A stretch of 64,000 nucleotides of DNA from Mycolicibacterium sp. CR10 (GTDB lineage: Bacteria > Actinomycetota > Actinomycetes > Mycobacteriales > Mycobacteriaceae), in contig NZ_STGE01000019.1 of the NCBI RefSeq assembly GCF_005222675.1, positions 434,001 through 498,000 of the forward strand, given 5' to 3'. The notes under the pieces are model-generated. The model did not search any database and was not told where the DNA came from. It saw only the letters and a list, made by a program, of their open reading frames with translations. Position numbers and translations under genes: made by a program. Positions 1 to 7,667 of the stretch are shown here, one piece after another. How positions within the stretch are numbered: the first letter of the stretch is position 1; every line of letters begins with the position of its first letter.

Positions 1-158
1 CGCCGCGGTTGGTGTGCAGGGTCGCGGTCGCTGTCTGAATGGGACTCGTCACGGGAAGTCAGTGTGCCACGCCGGGTGCGCCGCCCAACCGGGCACCTTG
101 TCGTCGCGCAGATGGCAGGCTGGAGGCGCGACGTCCGTCCGTCCGAAAGAGGTGGGGT
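1..158. other. upstream intergenic region of cwsA
   Basis: No convincing gene is seen here. A purine-rich ribosome binding site (GAAAGAGGTGGGG) ends just before the cwsA start. By analogy with other mycobacteria a divergent ppiA would lie just outside the window, so this stretch may hold the cwsA/ppiA promoters. Confidence 0.4.
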
Positions 159-605
159 ATGAGTTCCAAGACCGTGGACCGATTGACGCCGGGCCAGCGG
201 CTCGGCCGGGGCCTGAAGTACTCGGCGGTAGGTCCGGTCGACGTCACCCGGGGAGCGCTCGGCGTCGGGGTCGACTCGGTGCGGTCCTCGGCGGCCTGGG
301 TCGGCGATCGTTACCGCCGCGGACGGGTTGCCCAACAGCTGAAGGCCGATCTGGCCGCGGCGCAGGACGCGATCGCGGCGGAGCTCTCGGCGGCGCAGGA
401 AGCCGCGCAGGACGTCGTCGCCAACCTTCCCGAAGCGCTCGACAAGGCGCGCCGGTCGCATGGGCGTCGCCGGCCGCTGCTGCTGGCCGGCATCGGTGTC
501 GCGGTGCTGGCCGGGGGAGCGGTGGCGTTCTCGATCATCCGCCGCTCGTCGCAGCCGGAGCCGTCGCCGCTGCCGCCCAGCGTCGAAGTCACCCCCAAGC
601 CGTAG
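159..605 (+). CDS. cwsA: cell wall synthesis protein CwsA
   Basis: Predicted 148-residue membrane protein matching mycobacterial CwsA (Rv0008c family), which works with CrgA and Wag31 in septal and polar peptidoglycan synthesis. Visible hallmarks are the N-terminal block [20 protein letters not shown], an Ala/Glu-rich helical middle (roughly residues 60-95), one membrane segment near residues 105-125, and the tail [17 protein letters not shown]. The ATG at 159 is chosen because it follows a good ribosome binding site and gives the family's usual length of about 145 residues; the reading frame is open further upstream but has no such signal. sdaA follows after 17 bp, so the two may be co-transcribed. 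In M. tuberculosis cwsA lies next to alaT, but here about 5.6 kb of other genes separate them. Confidence 0.9.
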   Translation: MSSKTVDRLTPGQRLGRGLKYSAVGPVDVTRGALGVGVDSVRSSAAWVGDRYRRGRVAQQLKADLAAAQDAIAAELSAAQEAAQDVVANLPEALDKARRSHGRRRPLLLAGIGVAVLAGGAVAFSIIRRSSQPEPSPLPPSVEVTPKP

Positions 606-622
606 CGCGACCGCCCTCCGTC

Positions 623-1981
623 ATGGCTGTCTCGGTGTTCGATCTGTTCTCCATCGGCATCGGGCCGTCGAGCTCCCACACGGTCGGACCGATGCGCGCG
701 GCAGGGCGTTTCGTTTCCGGGCTGGCCGCCGACGGACTTCTGGACGAGGTCTCGCGGCTGCGTGTCGAACTCTTCGGTTCCCTCGGTGCCACGGGCGCAG
801 GGCACGGGACTCCGGGTGCGGTGGTGCTCGGGCTCGAGGGGTACGAGCCGGAGACCGTTGATCCCACGGCGGCCCACGCCCGCGTGGCGGAGGTCGCCGA
901 GCACGCCCAGCTGCTCCTGCCGGGCGGACGACCCATCGACTTCGAGATGGCGAATGACATCGTTCTGTCGTTGAAGGCCATGGACTTTCACAGCAATGGC
1001 ATGGTGTTCACCGCCTCCCGCGGTGACGGATCGCTGCTGGGTCGACGGGTGTTCTACTCCGTGGGCGGCGGGTTCGTGGTTGATGAGGACGAGGCTGCGG
1101 CCGGTGCCGTCGACGACACGGAGTTGCCGTTCCCGTTTCACACCGGCACCGAGCTCGTGGCCCTTGCCGACGAAAATTGTTGCAGCATAGCCCATCTCGT
1201 TGCTTGCAACGAGGCCGCACTCGGCAACGAGGAGATCCTGCGTGACGGACTCCTGCGCATCTGGTCAGCCATGCGCGAGTGCGTCGACCGCGGGCTGGAG
1301 GCCGCCGGAACCCTCCCCGGTGCACTGCACGTGCGCCGGCGGGCGCACGCCCTGGCCAAGGCGCTGGAGGCTGATCCCTCCGATCCGCTCTATGCGATCG
1401 ACTGGGTCACGGTCTACGCGCTCGCCGTCAACGAGGAGAACGCGGCCGGCGGCCGGGTGGTGACCGCACCCACCAACGGTGCCGCCGGGATCATTCCCGC
1501 TGTGCTGCACTATTACTGGCGGTTCGTGCCGCGCGCCACGGACGACGGGGTCGTCGAATTCCTGCTGACGGCAGCGGCGATCGGGCAACTCTTCAAAGCC
1601 AACGCCTCGATCTCCGGCGCGGAGGTCGGCTGTCAAGGGGAGGTGGGCTCGGCGTGCTCGATGGCCGCCGCGGGCCTGGCCGCGGTGATGGGCGGCACGC
1701 CGGCGCAAGTCGAGAACGCCGCCGAGATCGGCATCGAACACAACCTCGGCCTCACGTGTGACCCCGTCGGGGGACTCGTCCAGATCCCGTGCATCGAACG
1801 CAACGCCGTAGCGTCGGTGAAGGCGATCACCGCCGCCCGGATGGCGCTCTTCGGAGACGGTAGTCACCACGTGAGCCTGGACACCGCGATCAAGACGATG
1901 CGCGACACCGGCGCCGACATGGCCGACAAGTACAAAGAGACATCGCTGGGCGGACTCGCGCTCAACGTCGTCGAGTGCTGA
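623..1981 (+). CDS. sdaA: L-serine ammonia-lyase (L-serine dehydratase), iron-sulfur type
   Basis: Single-chain enzyme of 452 residues that deaminates L-serine to pyruvate and ammonia in the cytoplasm. The N-terminal beta-domain begins with the signature [15 protein letters not shown] and the alpha-domain carries [17 protein letters not shown]. Cysteines suited to bind the 4Fe-4S cluster are in [11 protein letters not shown] and [14 protein letters not shown]. The ATG at 623 starts the conserved [14 protein letters not shown]; the much longer open frame upstream overlaps cwsA in another frame and is not credible as coding. The gene sits 17 bp behind cwsA. In M. tuberculosis sdaA is elsewhere (near Rv0069c), so its place between cwsA and alaT is lineage-specific. 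Confidence 0.93.
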   Translation: MAVSVFDLFSIGIGPSSSHTVGPMRAAGRFVSGLAADGLLDEVSRLRVELFGSLGATGAGHGTPGAVVLGLEGYEPETVDPTAAHARVAEVAEHAQLLLPGGRPIDFEMANDIVLSLKAMDFHSNGMVFTASRGDGSLLGRRVFYSVGGGFVVDEDEAAAGAVDDTELPFPFHTGTELVALADENCCSIAHLVACNEAALGNEEILRDGLLRIWSAMRECVDRGLEAAGTLPGALHVRRRAHALAKALEADPSDPLYAIDWVTVYALAVNEENAAGGRVVTAPTNGAAGIIPAVLHYYWRFVPRATDDGVVEFLLTAAAIGQLFKANASISGAEVGCQGEVGSACSMAAAGLAAVMGGTPAQVENAAEIGIEHNLGLTCDPVGGLVQIPCIERNAVASVKAITAARMALFGDGSHHVSLDTAIKTMRDTGADMADKYKETSLGGLALNVVEC

Positions 1982-2113
1982 GCCGAGTGACACCGATTCC
2001 AGCGCACCGGCCGTACCCGTCCCCGCCGGCCGAGGTCGGGGTACTAACGTCATACCGGTCTCGATGAACGGTTAGAGCGCCGATGTACGCCTACCCCTAG
2101 GAAGCCGCACCCC

Positions 2114-2518
2114 ATGATTCTCACCGAAGCATTCCTCGCCGCGAAGGCGGCCTTCGTCGACGGAAGACTCAATGTGGAAGGCGGATTGCTCGGCACCATG
2201 TACGTGCCGAGGCAACTCGCGACCGGCGATTCCAACGTCGCCACGGGGAACCTGTTTCTCGTCACCCTTGTTCGGACCGGTCCGCAGGACCATCAGAAGC
2301 CGCACCCGTTGACGATCGACTACGTCGACGCCACCGGTCACCGTGAGGTGCTCGCCGAGGACTCGATCGTCTTCGACAACCCCGCCGAGGGCGGCGGTTG
2401 CTGGATCTCACCCATCACCATCGCGGCCCCCAAGCCGGGCGTGATCGTTTTCAACGTGAGCATCGAGGGCGGCGGAAAGCCGGTCAGCATTCCGGTCCAG
2501 GTTCTCATCGCGCAGTAA
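2114..2518 (+). CDS. conserved hypothetical protein, DUF6941-like
   Basis: Soluble 134-residue protein with no signal peptide or membrane segment. It begins MILTEAFLAAKAAFVDGRLN and ends in alternating hydrophobic strands (GVIVFNVSIEGGGKPVSIPV), so an all-beta fold is likely. It resembles small actinobacterial proteins grouped as DUF6941, for which I know no biochemical role. AGGAAG lies about 11 bp upstream of the ATG. It converges on bphP; the 61 bp between the two stops hold the tRNA-like relic. Function unknown. Confidence 0.75.
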   Translation: MILTEAFLAAKAAFVDGRLNVEGGLLGTMYVPRQLATGDSNVATGNLFLVTLVRTGPQDHQKPHPLTIDYVDATGHREVLAEDSIVFDNPAEGGGCWISPITIAAPKPGVIVFNVSIEGGGKPVSIPVQVLIAQ

Positions 2519-2533
2519 CGCGCGAATCACCTG

Positions 2534-2582
2534 CGGAGCCTTGGGGATTCGCACCCCTGACATATGCCTTCCAAAACCATCA
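2534..2582 (-). pseudogene. decayed 3' half of a tRNA-Ala-like gene; possible attachment-site scar
   Basis: Read on the minus strand, this stretch aligns with the 3' half of the intact tRNA-Ala at 6256-6328, from the anticodon stem to the discriminator base. I count about 36 identities in 46 positions by eye. The T-arm still pairs, with stem GGGG/CCCC around TGCGAAT where tRNA-Ala has GGAG/CTCC. The acceptor 3' strand GGCTCC is intact, and the loop corresponding to the anticodon reads TTTGGAA. No 5' half exists, because bphP coding sequence begins there and its stop codon overlaps the edge. Orientation matches the real tRNA, and the bphO-bphP operon lies exactly between the two copies. Homology to a tRNA seems secure; the att-scar reading is inference. 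Confidence 0.6.
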
Positions 2583-5414
2583 CCCCGGTGGCGGCGCACC
2601 CGCGCCCCTGAAGGGACCGCTCGTTGGTGCTGCCAACTCCGGGGCGCCGTATCGATCGCCCTGCACCCAGTCGTAACCAAGTGACAGCAGTACTTCTTCC
2701 TGCTCGCGGGTCTCGACACCCTCGGCGATCATTCGCATTCCGAATTCCGAGACCAGCTGGATCGCCCAGCGGGCGACAACGTCGGTGTCGCCGCCGGCGC
2801 GCGGCCGCTGGACGAACGTGCGATCCAACTTGACCATGTCGACCGGCAGGTTCTGCAGGTAGGCGAGCGAGGAGTAGCCGGTCCCGAAGTCGTCGATGGC
2901 CACCTTCACACCGAGCGCCCGGATGTCGCTCAGCACCTGATGTAGCCGGCCCGCTTCATGGACCATGGCCGACTCCGTCAGCTCGATCGTCAATCGCTCC
3001 GGCGGGATTGCATGGTGGGCGATCAGGTCAGCAAGATAGTCGACGTACTTCGCGTCCACCGTCATCGCGCTGGCGTTGATCGCCAGGTGGAACTCTCGCG
3101 AACGGTCGCGCAACAGCTCGAGGCACTTCGCCACGGCACGCTCGGTGATCCGTCGGTCGACCTGGCGGATCTGACCCGTCTCCTCGGCGAGCGGGATGAA
3201 CTCGACCGGCAGAAGGACTTCGCCGGCCGGTTGGCGCCAGCGAGCCAGCGCCTCCGCGCCGACGATCTGGCCGGTTCGCAGCGAGACGATGGGTTGGAAT
3301 GCCGGAATCAGCTCATCGGCCTCGAGCGCCTGATAGAGCTGCTGCTCCAGCATCGACCGACGCACCGCCCTGTAGGAGAAATCGTCCTGGTAGTACGCGA
3401 CACGAGACCCACCGGCACGTTTGGCCGAGTACATGGCCAGATCTCCGCGCCGAAACAGTTCGGCGGCGTCGACGACGCCTTCGGTATCGCCATCGGTGAC
3501 GGCCCCGATACTGACCGTCACCACGTTGGTGGCACCATCCACGATCACAGGCTCCCGGAACGACGCGAGGATCCCCTCGGCGAGGCGCGAAACCAGATCA
3601 GGCGTGGTCGCGCGCAGCAGCACGACGAACTCGTCGCCCCCGAGGCGGAACACGCTGCCGGACCGCCCGACCAGATAGAACGCCACCCGCTCGAGCCGGT
3701 CGGCGGTGGCCTGCAACACCAGGTCCCCCTTGTGGTGTCCATAGGCGTCATTGATCTGCTTGAAGCGATCCAGGTCGAGGAACAGCAGCGCAAAGTGGCG
3801 CAATTCCGAGCGTGATCGGATCTCGCTGTCGACCGCCAGTGAGAGCGCGCGGCGGTTGCCCAGGCCTGTCAGTGGATCGATGGTGGCCAGTGTCGCGAGC
3901 TGCCGGTACGCCCACTCGTTCAGGCCGGAATGCACGGCCTGATACAGCGTGTCCGCCGCGATCCGATCATGCTCGGACCACATGCGGCTGCGATCGGTGA
4001 CGTTCTCGACGAACTCTTTGAACGAGCCGCGCGGATGCAGCCGCCCGAACTCGTCCTCGAGGACCGTCGCGGTCACCTCGCCGCCCCAGCGGACGGTGTC
4101 GAGGAACGGTCGACGGAACCAGGCCAGGTACCCCTCCGGGGTGCCAGGCAGCCTGGCCACGATCGCGCCCGCGCACGTATCGGACCTGGCGAGGTCGGGC
4201 ATATCGGCTGCGAGGGAGTCGGTCGCCTGTACGAGGTCCGACCCGGCCGAGCTCGACTCGCGCACCCGATCGTCGATCGCGTCCTGTCGCGGCACATTGC
4301 CGAGGCGGAACACCTCGCGGCCGAGGCGGGCCGCGAAGCCGTCCGCTTCCACTGCCGTCATCATGTCGTCGCCGACCGCTTGGATGCACCGGATGGCTTC
4401 GTCGCCCGCCGTGAGGTTTCGTCGGAGTTCTTCGGCGAGCTCCGTCACCTGAGCACGCCGCGTTCCGAAGGACTTCTCGTCCATCGTCGCTGCGACGAAC
4501 GAGGCGATGCGACTGAAGGTGGCCAGCGCCAGACGATCACTCAGGGCCAGTGCTCGGGGCTCGGTGTGGTGCATGACGAACATCCCGGTCAGCCGCTCCC
4601 GCTGAACGACCGACACCGTTGCGGTGGCGGCCACGCCCATGTTGCGCACGTACTCGAGGTGCACCGGCGAGACGGCGCGACGGTGAGCGAAGGTGAGATC
4701 GAGCGCGGGCGCCGGCCCGCCATCCGGAGCCGAGCCGAGGAGATGGACCGTCGGTGCGTCGACGTCTTCGATCACCCTTACCAGTTGCAGCACGTACAAC
4801 CGCCGGGCTTGCGGAGGGATGTCCGACGCGGGATAGTGCAGACCGAGGAACGGCTCCAGGTCGGGCTGGTTGAGGTACTCGGAGATCACCTCGCCGTGGT
4901 AGTCGGGATGAAACTTGTACGCCATGGTGCGCGCGTACCCGAACATCTCTCCCAGGGCCTTCACCGTCTGCTCGGAGAACGCCTGCCAGCTCGGAGCCTG
5001 CAGCAGCGTAGCGATCATCGCGGTCGGATCCGTAGCGACGGGCGCAATGTCGCGCTCGATCTCGATGATGTAGTGGTCACTCGTCGTGTGCGCGGTGACC
5101 ACCACCTGATCCGATGTCAGCCATGGCATCTGGGCACGCCAACCGTCGATCACCTCGAATCGCGCTGCCGCAAAAGGGAGTTGGAGCGCATGCGTCACCT
5201 CCTCGGCCGTCGATCCGAGAACCTCGGAGGTACCGAGCATTGCGCCCATCGGCGCAAGCAGGTTCGACGACAAGTGTGAAACGCGCCGCCCCGCGAGGTC
5301 GACTGCCAGGAGCCATCCGTGCGCCTGGATGGCGTCGGGCTTATCGATCGGTTCGGTCTCGCACCCCTCGTGGCCGACCACCTTCCACATCGTCTCGCAG
5401 GCTTCGTCCATCAT
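2580..5414 (-). CDS. bphP: bacteriophytochrome with GGDEF and EAL domains
   Basis: Predicted 944-residue photoreceptor and cyclic-di-GMP enzyme. The N-terminal PAS region carries Cys18 in CETEPIDKPDAIQAHG, aligning with the biliverdin-attachment Cys of bacteriophytochromes. The GAF domain (about 130-300) has PASDIP at 195-200 and His252 in HLEYVRNMGV, both chromophore-pocket hallmarks. A PHY-like region (about 310-490) follows. GGDEF (about 505-675) has an intact GGDEF motif at 592-596, but the inhibitory RxxD site reads RSGS. EAL (about 690-930) keeps EAL, ELTES, DDFG, KLD and AEGVET. The ATG at 5414 overlaps the bphO stop as ATGA, which implies translational coupling; the open frame runs 65 codons further upstream but that part lies inside bphO. 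The upstream heme oxygenase can supply biliverdin. Both catalytic domains look competent, so net output is uncertain. Confidence 0.93.
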   Translation of the reverse strand: MMDEACETMWKVVGHEGCETEPIDKPDAIQAHGWLLAVDLAGRRVSHLSSNLLAPMGAMLGTSEVLGSTAEEVTHALQLPFAAARFEVIDGWRAQMPWLTSDQVVVTAHTTSDHYIIEIERDIAPVATDPTAMIATLLQAPSWQAFSEQTVKALGEMFGYARTMAYKFHPDYHGEVISEYLNQPDLEPFLGLHYPASDIPPQARRLYVLQLVRVIEDVDAPTVHLLGSAPDGGPAPALDLTFAHRRAVSPVHLEYVRNMGVAATATVSVVQRERLTGMFVMHHTEPRALALSDRLALATFSRIASFVAATMDEKSFGTRRAQVTELAEELRRNLTAGDEAIRCIQAVGDDMMTAVEADGFAARLGREVFRLGNVPRQDAIDDRVRESSSAGSDLVQATDSLAADMPDLARSDTCAGAIVARLPGTPEGYLAWFRRPFLDTVRWGGEVTATVLEDEFGRLHPRGSFKEFVENVTDRSRMWSEHDRIAADTLYQAVHSGLNEWAYRQLATLATIDPLTGLGNRRALSLAVDSEIRSRSELRHFALLFLDLDRFKQINDAYGHHKGDLVLQATADRLERVAFYLVGRSGSVFRLGGDEFVVLLRATTPDLVSRLAEGILASFREPVIVDGATNVVTVSIGAVTDGDTEGVVDAAELFRRGDLAMYSAKRAGGSRVAYYQDDFSYRAVRRSMLEQQLYQALEADELIPAFQPIVSLRTGQIVGAEALARWRQPAGEVLLPVEFIPLAEETGQIRQVDRRITERAVAKCLELLRDRSREFHLAINASAMTVDAKYVDYLADLIAHHAIPPERLTIELTESAMVHEAGRLHQVLSDIRALGVKVAIDDFGTGYSSLAYLQNLPVDMVKLDRTFVQRPRAGGDTDVVARWAIQLVSEFGMRMIAEGVETREQEEVLLSLGYDWVQGDRYGAPELAAPTSGPFRGAGAPPPG

Positions 5415-6031
5415 CTGTGCCCTCGGACCGAAAGATGCTCCACGAGGGACCGGCGGTGCACGTCGAATCCGGCACGCGCCGCCATGACGGCAGCGTTCGT
5501 CTCGTCCGGATCCAGGCACTCGAGGGCGTCCAGCACCGTCCGCCAACGATGGTTGAGATGGTGACCGTACGGCTGGAACAGAAGGTGCTCGCGGTCGTGC
5601 TGCCACCACGGCGCGGTTCGGGCAACCCGCAGCAGGTGACGTCCGCCGAGTCCGGAGCCGACGTAGACGTACAGCAGACCCAACACCGCTGCGGGTCCAG
5701 GCGGATCCGACGTGAGCAGTTGTCGGTTACCGCTTGAGGGACCCCGAGCAGGAGGGCGTCCTGCCAGTTCGTCCAAGAACGCCGACTCGGCGTCGATGGC
5801 GGCCCGCTTGGAGACAGTGGCGGGCGACAGTCCCTGGCGACGCAGTTCGTGCGGAATGAGCGGCACGGTCACTTCGACGATCTCGGCAGCCTCGATCAAC
5901 CCCCTCACGACGGCGGCGTAGTGCCCGACCTCGACCAGTCGTTCCGGATCGATCAATTCGTCAATCGAGGCGTGGTCCGTAGCGGTGGCACGACGAAGTG
6001 CAGCAAGCGCGACCCCGCTCTCGCGTGTCAT
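5411..6031 (-). CDS. bphO: biliverdin-producing heme oxygenase
   Basis: Predicted 206-residue soluble enzyme that cleaves heme to biliverdin IX, CO and iron. The helix RRATATDHASIDELID places His20 as the likely proximal heme ligand, and LYVYVGSGLGGRHLLRVA matches the family's distal glycine-rich helix. It overlaps bphP by ATGA, so chromophore synthesis and photoreceptor are made from one transcript. The ATG at 6031 is preferred because GGTGGGG lies 6-8 bp upstream; another in-frame ATG at 6037 sits right against that site, and an open frame extends to 6106. A degenerate inverted repeat lies about 50 bp upstream. Sequence divergence from classic HemO is considerable, but the operon context supports the call strongly. 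Confidence 0.88.
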   Translation of the reverse strand: MTRESGVALAALRRATATDHASIDELIDPERLVEVGHYAAVVRGLIEAAEIVEVTVPLIPHELRRQGLSPATVSKRAAIDAESAFLDELAGRPPARGPSSGNRQLLTSDPPGPAAVLGLLYVYVGSGLGGRHLLRVARTAPWWQHDREHLLFQPYGHHLNHRWRTVLDALECLDPDETNAAVMAARAGFDVHRRSLVEHLSVRGHR

Positions 6032-6082
6032 CGACATCCCCACCGGCCACCCCACCCTCGCAAAGGTTCCAACGCGTGCCAC

Positions 6083-6102
6083 ACAATGGTGGGCACGATT
6101 GT
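6083..6102. promoter_or_regulatory. operator-like inverted repeat upstream of bphO
   Basis: ACAATGGTGGGCACGATTGT is an inverted repeat with 8-bp arms (7 of 8 positions complementary) and a 4-bp centre, about 50 bp upstream of the bphO start. It could bind a dimeric regulator of the bphO-bphP operon. No promoter hexamers stand out beside it and no regulator gene is adjacent. Confidence 0.35.
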
Positions 6103-6255
6103 CCACCGCGACAGCGTTCGGTGTGTGCTATTCGCGTCAGTCCTGCGCGACGCTTGAAGGCAACTACTCGGGGGCGGGGCCGGACGGATTGCCGAGCGCC
6201 GGTGAGGCGCGCCCGACGCGCGCAATCGCCCGCCGCTGTACTGCTTGTTTACTTG

Positions 6256-6328
6256 TGGAGCCTAGGAGATTCGAACTCCTGACATCTGCCTTGCAAAGGC
6301 AGCGCTCTACCAACTGAGCTAAGGCCCC
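6256..6328 (-). tRNA. alaT: tRNA-Ala (anticodon TGC)
   Basis: The minus strand folds as a complete 73-nt tRNA. The acceptor GGGGCCT pairs with AGGCTCC with one G-T pair. The D arm is AGCTCAGTTGGTAGAGC, the anticodon stem CTGCC/GGCAG encloses loop TTTGCAA (anticodon TGC), and the T arm is CAGGAGTTCGAATCTCCTA. CCA is not encoded. It follows tRNA-Ile as in other mycobacteria (ileT-alaT). The first 10 nt overlap the end of the DLW-39-type gene. Confidence 0.97.
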
Positions 6329-6465
6329 TGGTGCCCATCGGGTACATCGGGTACATCGGTTGCCGTGTGCCACACCTCGGCACCGTGCTGGGTTCGCCAT
6401 ACGACCAAAGCCGCGGCCGCAGCGACTCCGGCGCCGAGCAGAAGCACCGACCGTTTCGAACGCAT
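6319..6465 (-). CDS. DLW-39 family small protein
   Basis: A 48-residue ORF beginning MRSKRSVLLLGAGVAAAAAL and continuing VVWRTQHGAEVWHTATDVPD. A basic start, one short hydrophobic helix and an acidic tail containing a W-(x)n-ATD motif match the DLW-39 family of tiny actinobacterial proteins, which commonly sit beside tRNA genes in this neighbourhood. GGAAGG lies about 11 bp upstream of the ATG. It fits between tRNA-Ile and tRNA-Ala on the same strand, and its TAG stop (6319-6321) is inside the first bases of tRNA-Ala, so tRNA processing would cut its message. Function is unknown; a single-span inner-membrane protein is likely. Confidence 0.75.
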   Translation of the reverse strand: MRSKRSVLLLGAGVAAAAALVVWRTQHGAEVWHTATDVPDVPDGHQGP

Positions 6466-6484
6466 ACCGATTTGCACCCTTCCG

Positions 6485-6558
6485 TGGGGCTAGGAGGACT
6501 CGAACCTCCGACCTCTTCGTTATCAGCGAAGCGCTCTAACCACCTGAGCTATAGCCCC
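6485..6558 (-). tRNA. ileT: tRNA-Ile (anticodon GAT)
   Basis: Complete 74-nt cloverleaf on the minus strand. The acceptor is GGGGCTA/TAGCCCC with discriminator A, the D arm is AGCTCAGGTGGTTAGAGC, the anticodon loop is CTGATAA (GAT), and the T arm is CGGAGGTTCGAGTCCTCC. It lies downstream of the DUF3566 gene and upstream of tRNA-Ala, the standard mycobacterial order. Confidence 0.97.
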
Positions 6559-6659
6559 GTGAACCGCATTGGGGCACCCGCGCGAACGGGGCCGAGCGAC
6601 GAGATTACCGCACGGGTGAGCCGACTCCCAAACCCAACCCAGAAGGCCGGCCTGCGACG

Positions 6660-7619
6660 TCAGTCCCGATCGGCGAGGGTCACCTCGACACCGCCGACGA
6701 GGTCGGTGGTCAGGTTGTAGATGAACGCTCCGATGGTTGCCGCCGCGGCCATGAGCACGATGTTGACCAGCCCGATCAGGGCAGCCCCGCCGAAAATGGT
6801 GCCGCTGGAGACGAGCTCGCCACCGGCACTACCGCTGGCACTGGTCAACAGGTCGCCGACGTTGCTGTTGAGCTTGCTCCACACACCCATGCCGCCGAGC
6901 ACCAGATACAGAAAGGCGACGGCGATCATCCAGACGAAGAACAGTGCGACCGACAGCACGAGCGACACCTTCAGCGCGCTCCACGGGTCGATGCGCCGGA
7001 TCTGCATGCTGGCGCGCACCGGCCCCTTGTGCGCACGGTTGGCAACCTGGACCGCCCGTCCGGAGGCCGGCGCCTTGGCGGGCGCCTTCACGGGCTGATC
7101 GGTGGCGGGACGTTCGACGGGTTTACGTGGCGGCTGCGGCCGGGGCGGTGGGCCCGACAGATCAGGAAGCTCGCTGGCGTACGCGCCGGCGCCGCCCTCG
7201 GGGCGGTTGCCTGACTCGGGCCGTGCGCTGTCCGTGCGCACCACCTCGGTGCGATCACCGCGGGCGGCGGACTCCGCCTCGGCGGCCCCGGCCGGCGCGG
7301 ATCCACCGGCGATGAACCGGTTCAGCCGGGCGTCCAGGCCCGACGGCGCACCGCGGGGTGGCTCGGCGTGTGCCGGCGCCTCGGGCGGCTGCTGTTGCCT
7401 GCTGCGGGCGGCGGGGCCGCGCTGCCACGGCGGCACATCGCCGGAGTCGGAGCCGCGGGTCGGAGCCGGTGCACCCGGGTTCGACGGCACGCTGCGCGAC
7501 GCCGCGTTACCCAGCGAACCACCCTCGGGCGCGGAGGCCGGCGGCCCGGCCGCGGAGCCGTTGCCCCCGCCGGACCCATCACCCGCACGCGGGTATCCCG
7601 GCTCATTCGGTGAGCTCAC
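6660..7619 (-). CDS. DUF3566 domain membrane protein (Rv0007 family)
   Basis: 319-residue protein. A long Pro/Ser/Ala/Gly-rich, probably disordered cytoplasmic region (about 1-200) is followed by the conserved DUF3566 part from about residue 205 ([20 protein letters not shown]). That part has two strong membrane segments (about 215-245 and 270-305) and ends in an acidic LADRD. It follows gyrA by 48 bp on the same strand, as Rv0007 follows gyrA in M. tuberculosis. The exact role is not established; its permanent linkage with gyrA and the wide actinobacterial distribution argue for a basic envelope or division function. Confidence 0.9.
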   Translation of the reverse strand: MSSPNEPGYPRAGDGSGGGNGSAAGPPASAPEGGSLGNAASRSVPSNPGAPAPTRGSDSGDVPPWQRGPAARSRQQQPPEAPAHAEPPRGAPSGLDARLNRFIAGGSAPAGAAEAESAARGDRTEVVRTDSARPESGNRPEGGAGAYASELPDLSGPPPRPQPPRKPVERPATDQPVKAPAKAPASGRAVQVANRAHKGPVRASMQIRRIDPWSALKVSLVLSVALFFVWMIAVAFLYLVLGGMGVWSKLNSNVGDLLTSASGSAGGELVSSGTIFGGAALIGLVNIVLMAAAATIGAFIYNLTTDLVGGVEVTLADRD

Positions 7620-7667
7620 CTGGGCTCCTTAGCTCAGTGCCGACTAATTGAGGCAGTCTGCGTCGCA

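Noticed and set aside
14..622. A much longer N-terminus for SdaA reading through cwsA.
   Set aside because: The extension is a shadow frame of cwsA with no family similarity; the enzyme starts at the conserved [14 protein letters not shown].
2534..2582. A functional tRNA at this position.
   Set aside because: The 5' half is missing and the anticodon stem has a G-G mismatch, so it cannot fold as a complete tRNA.
3930..5279. A long plus-strand ORF of 449 residues antisense to bphP.
   Set aside because: Its composition is typical of GC-rich shadow frames and the minus strand carries clear phytochrome, GGDEF and EAL motifs.
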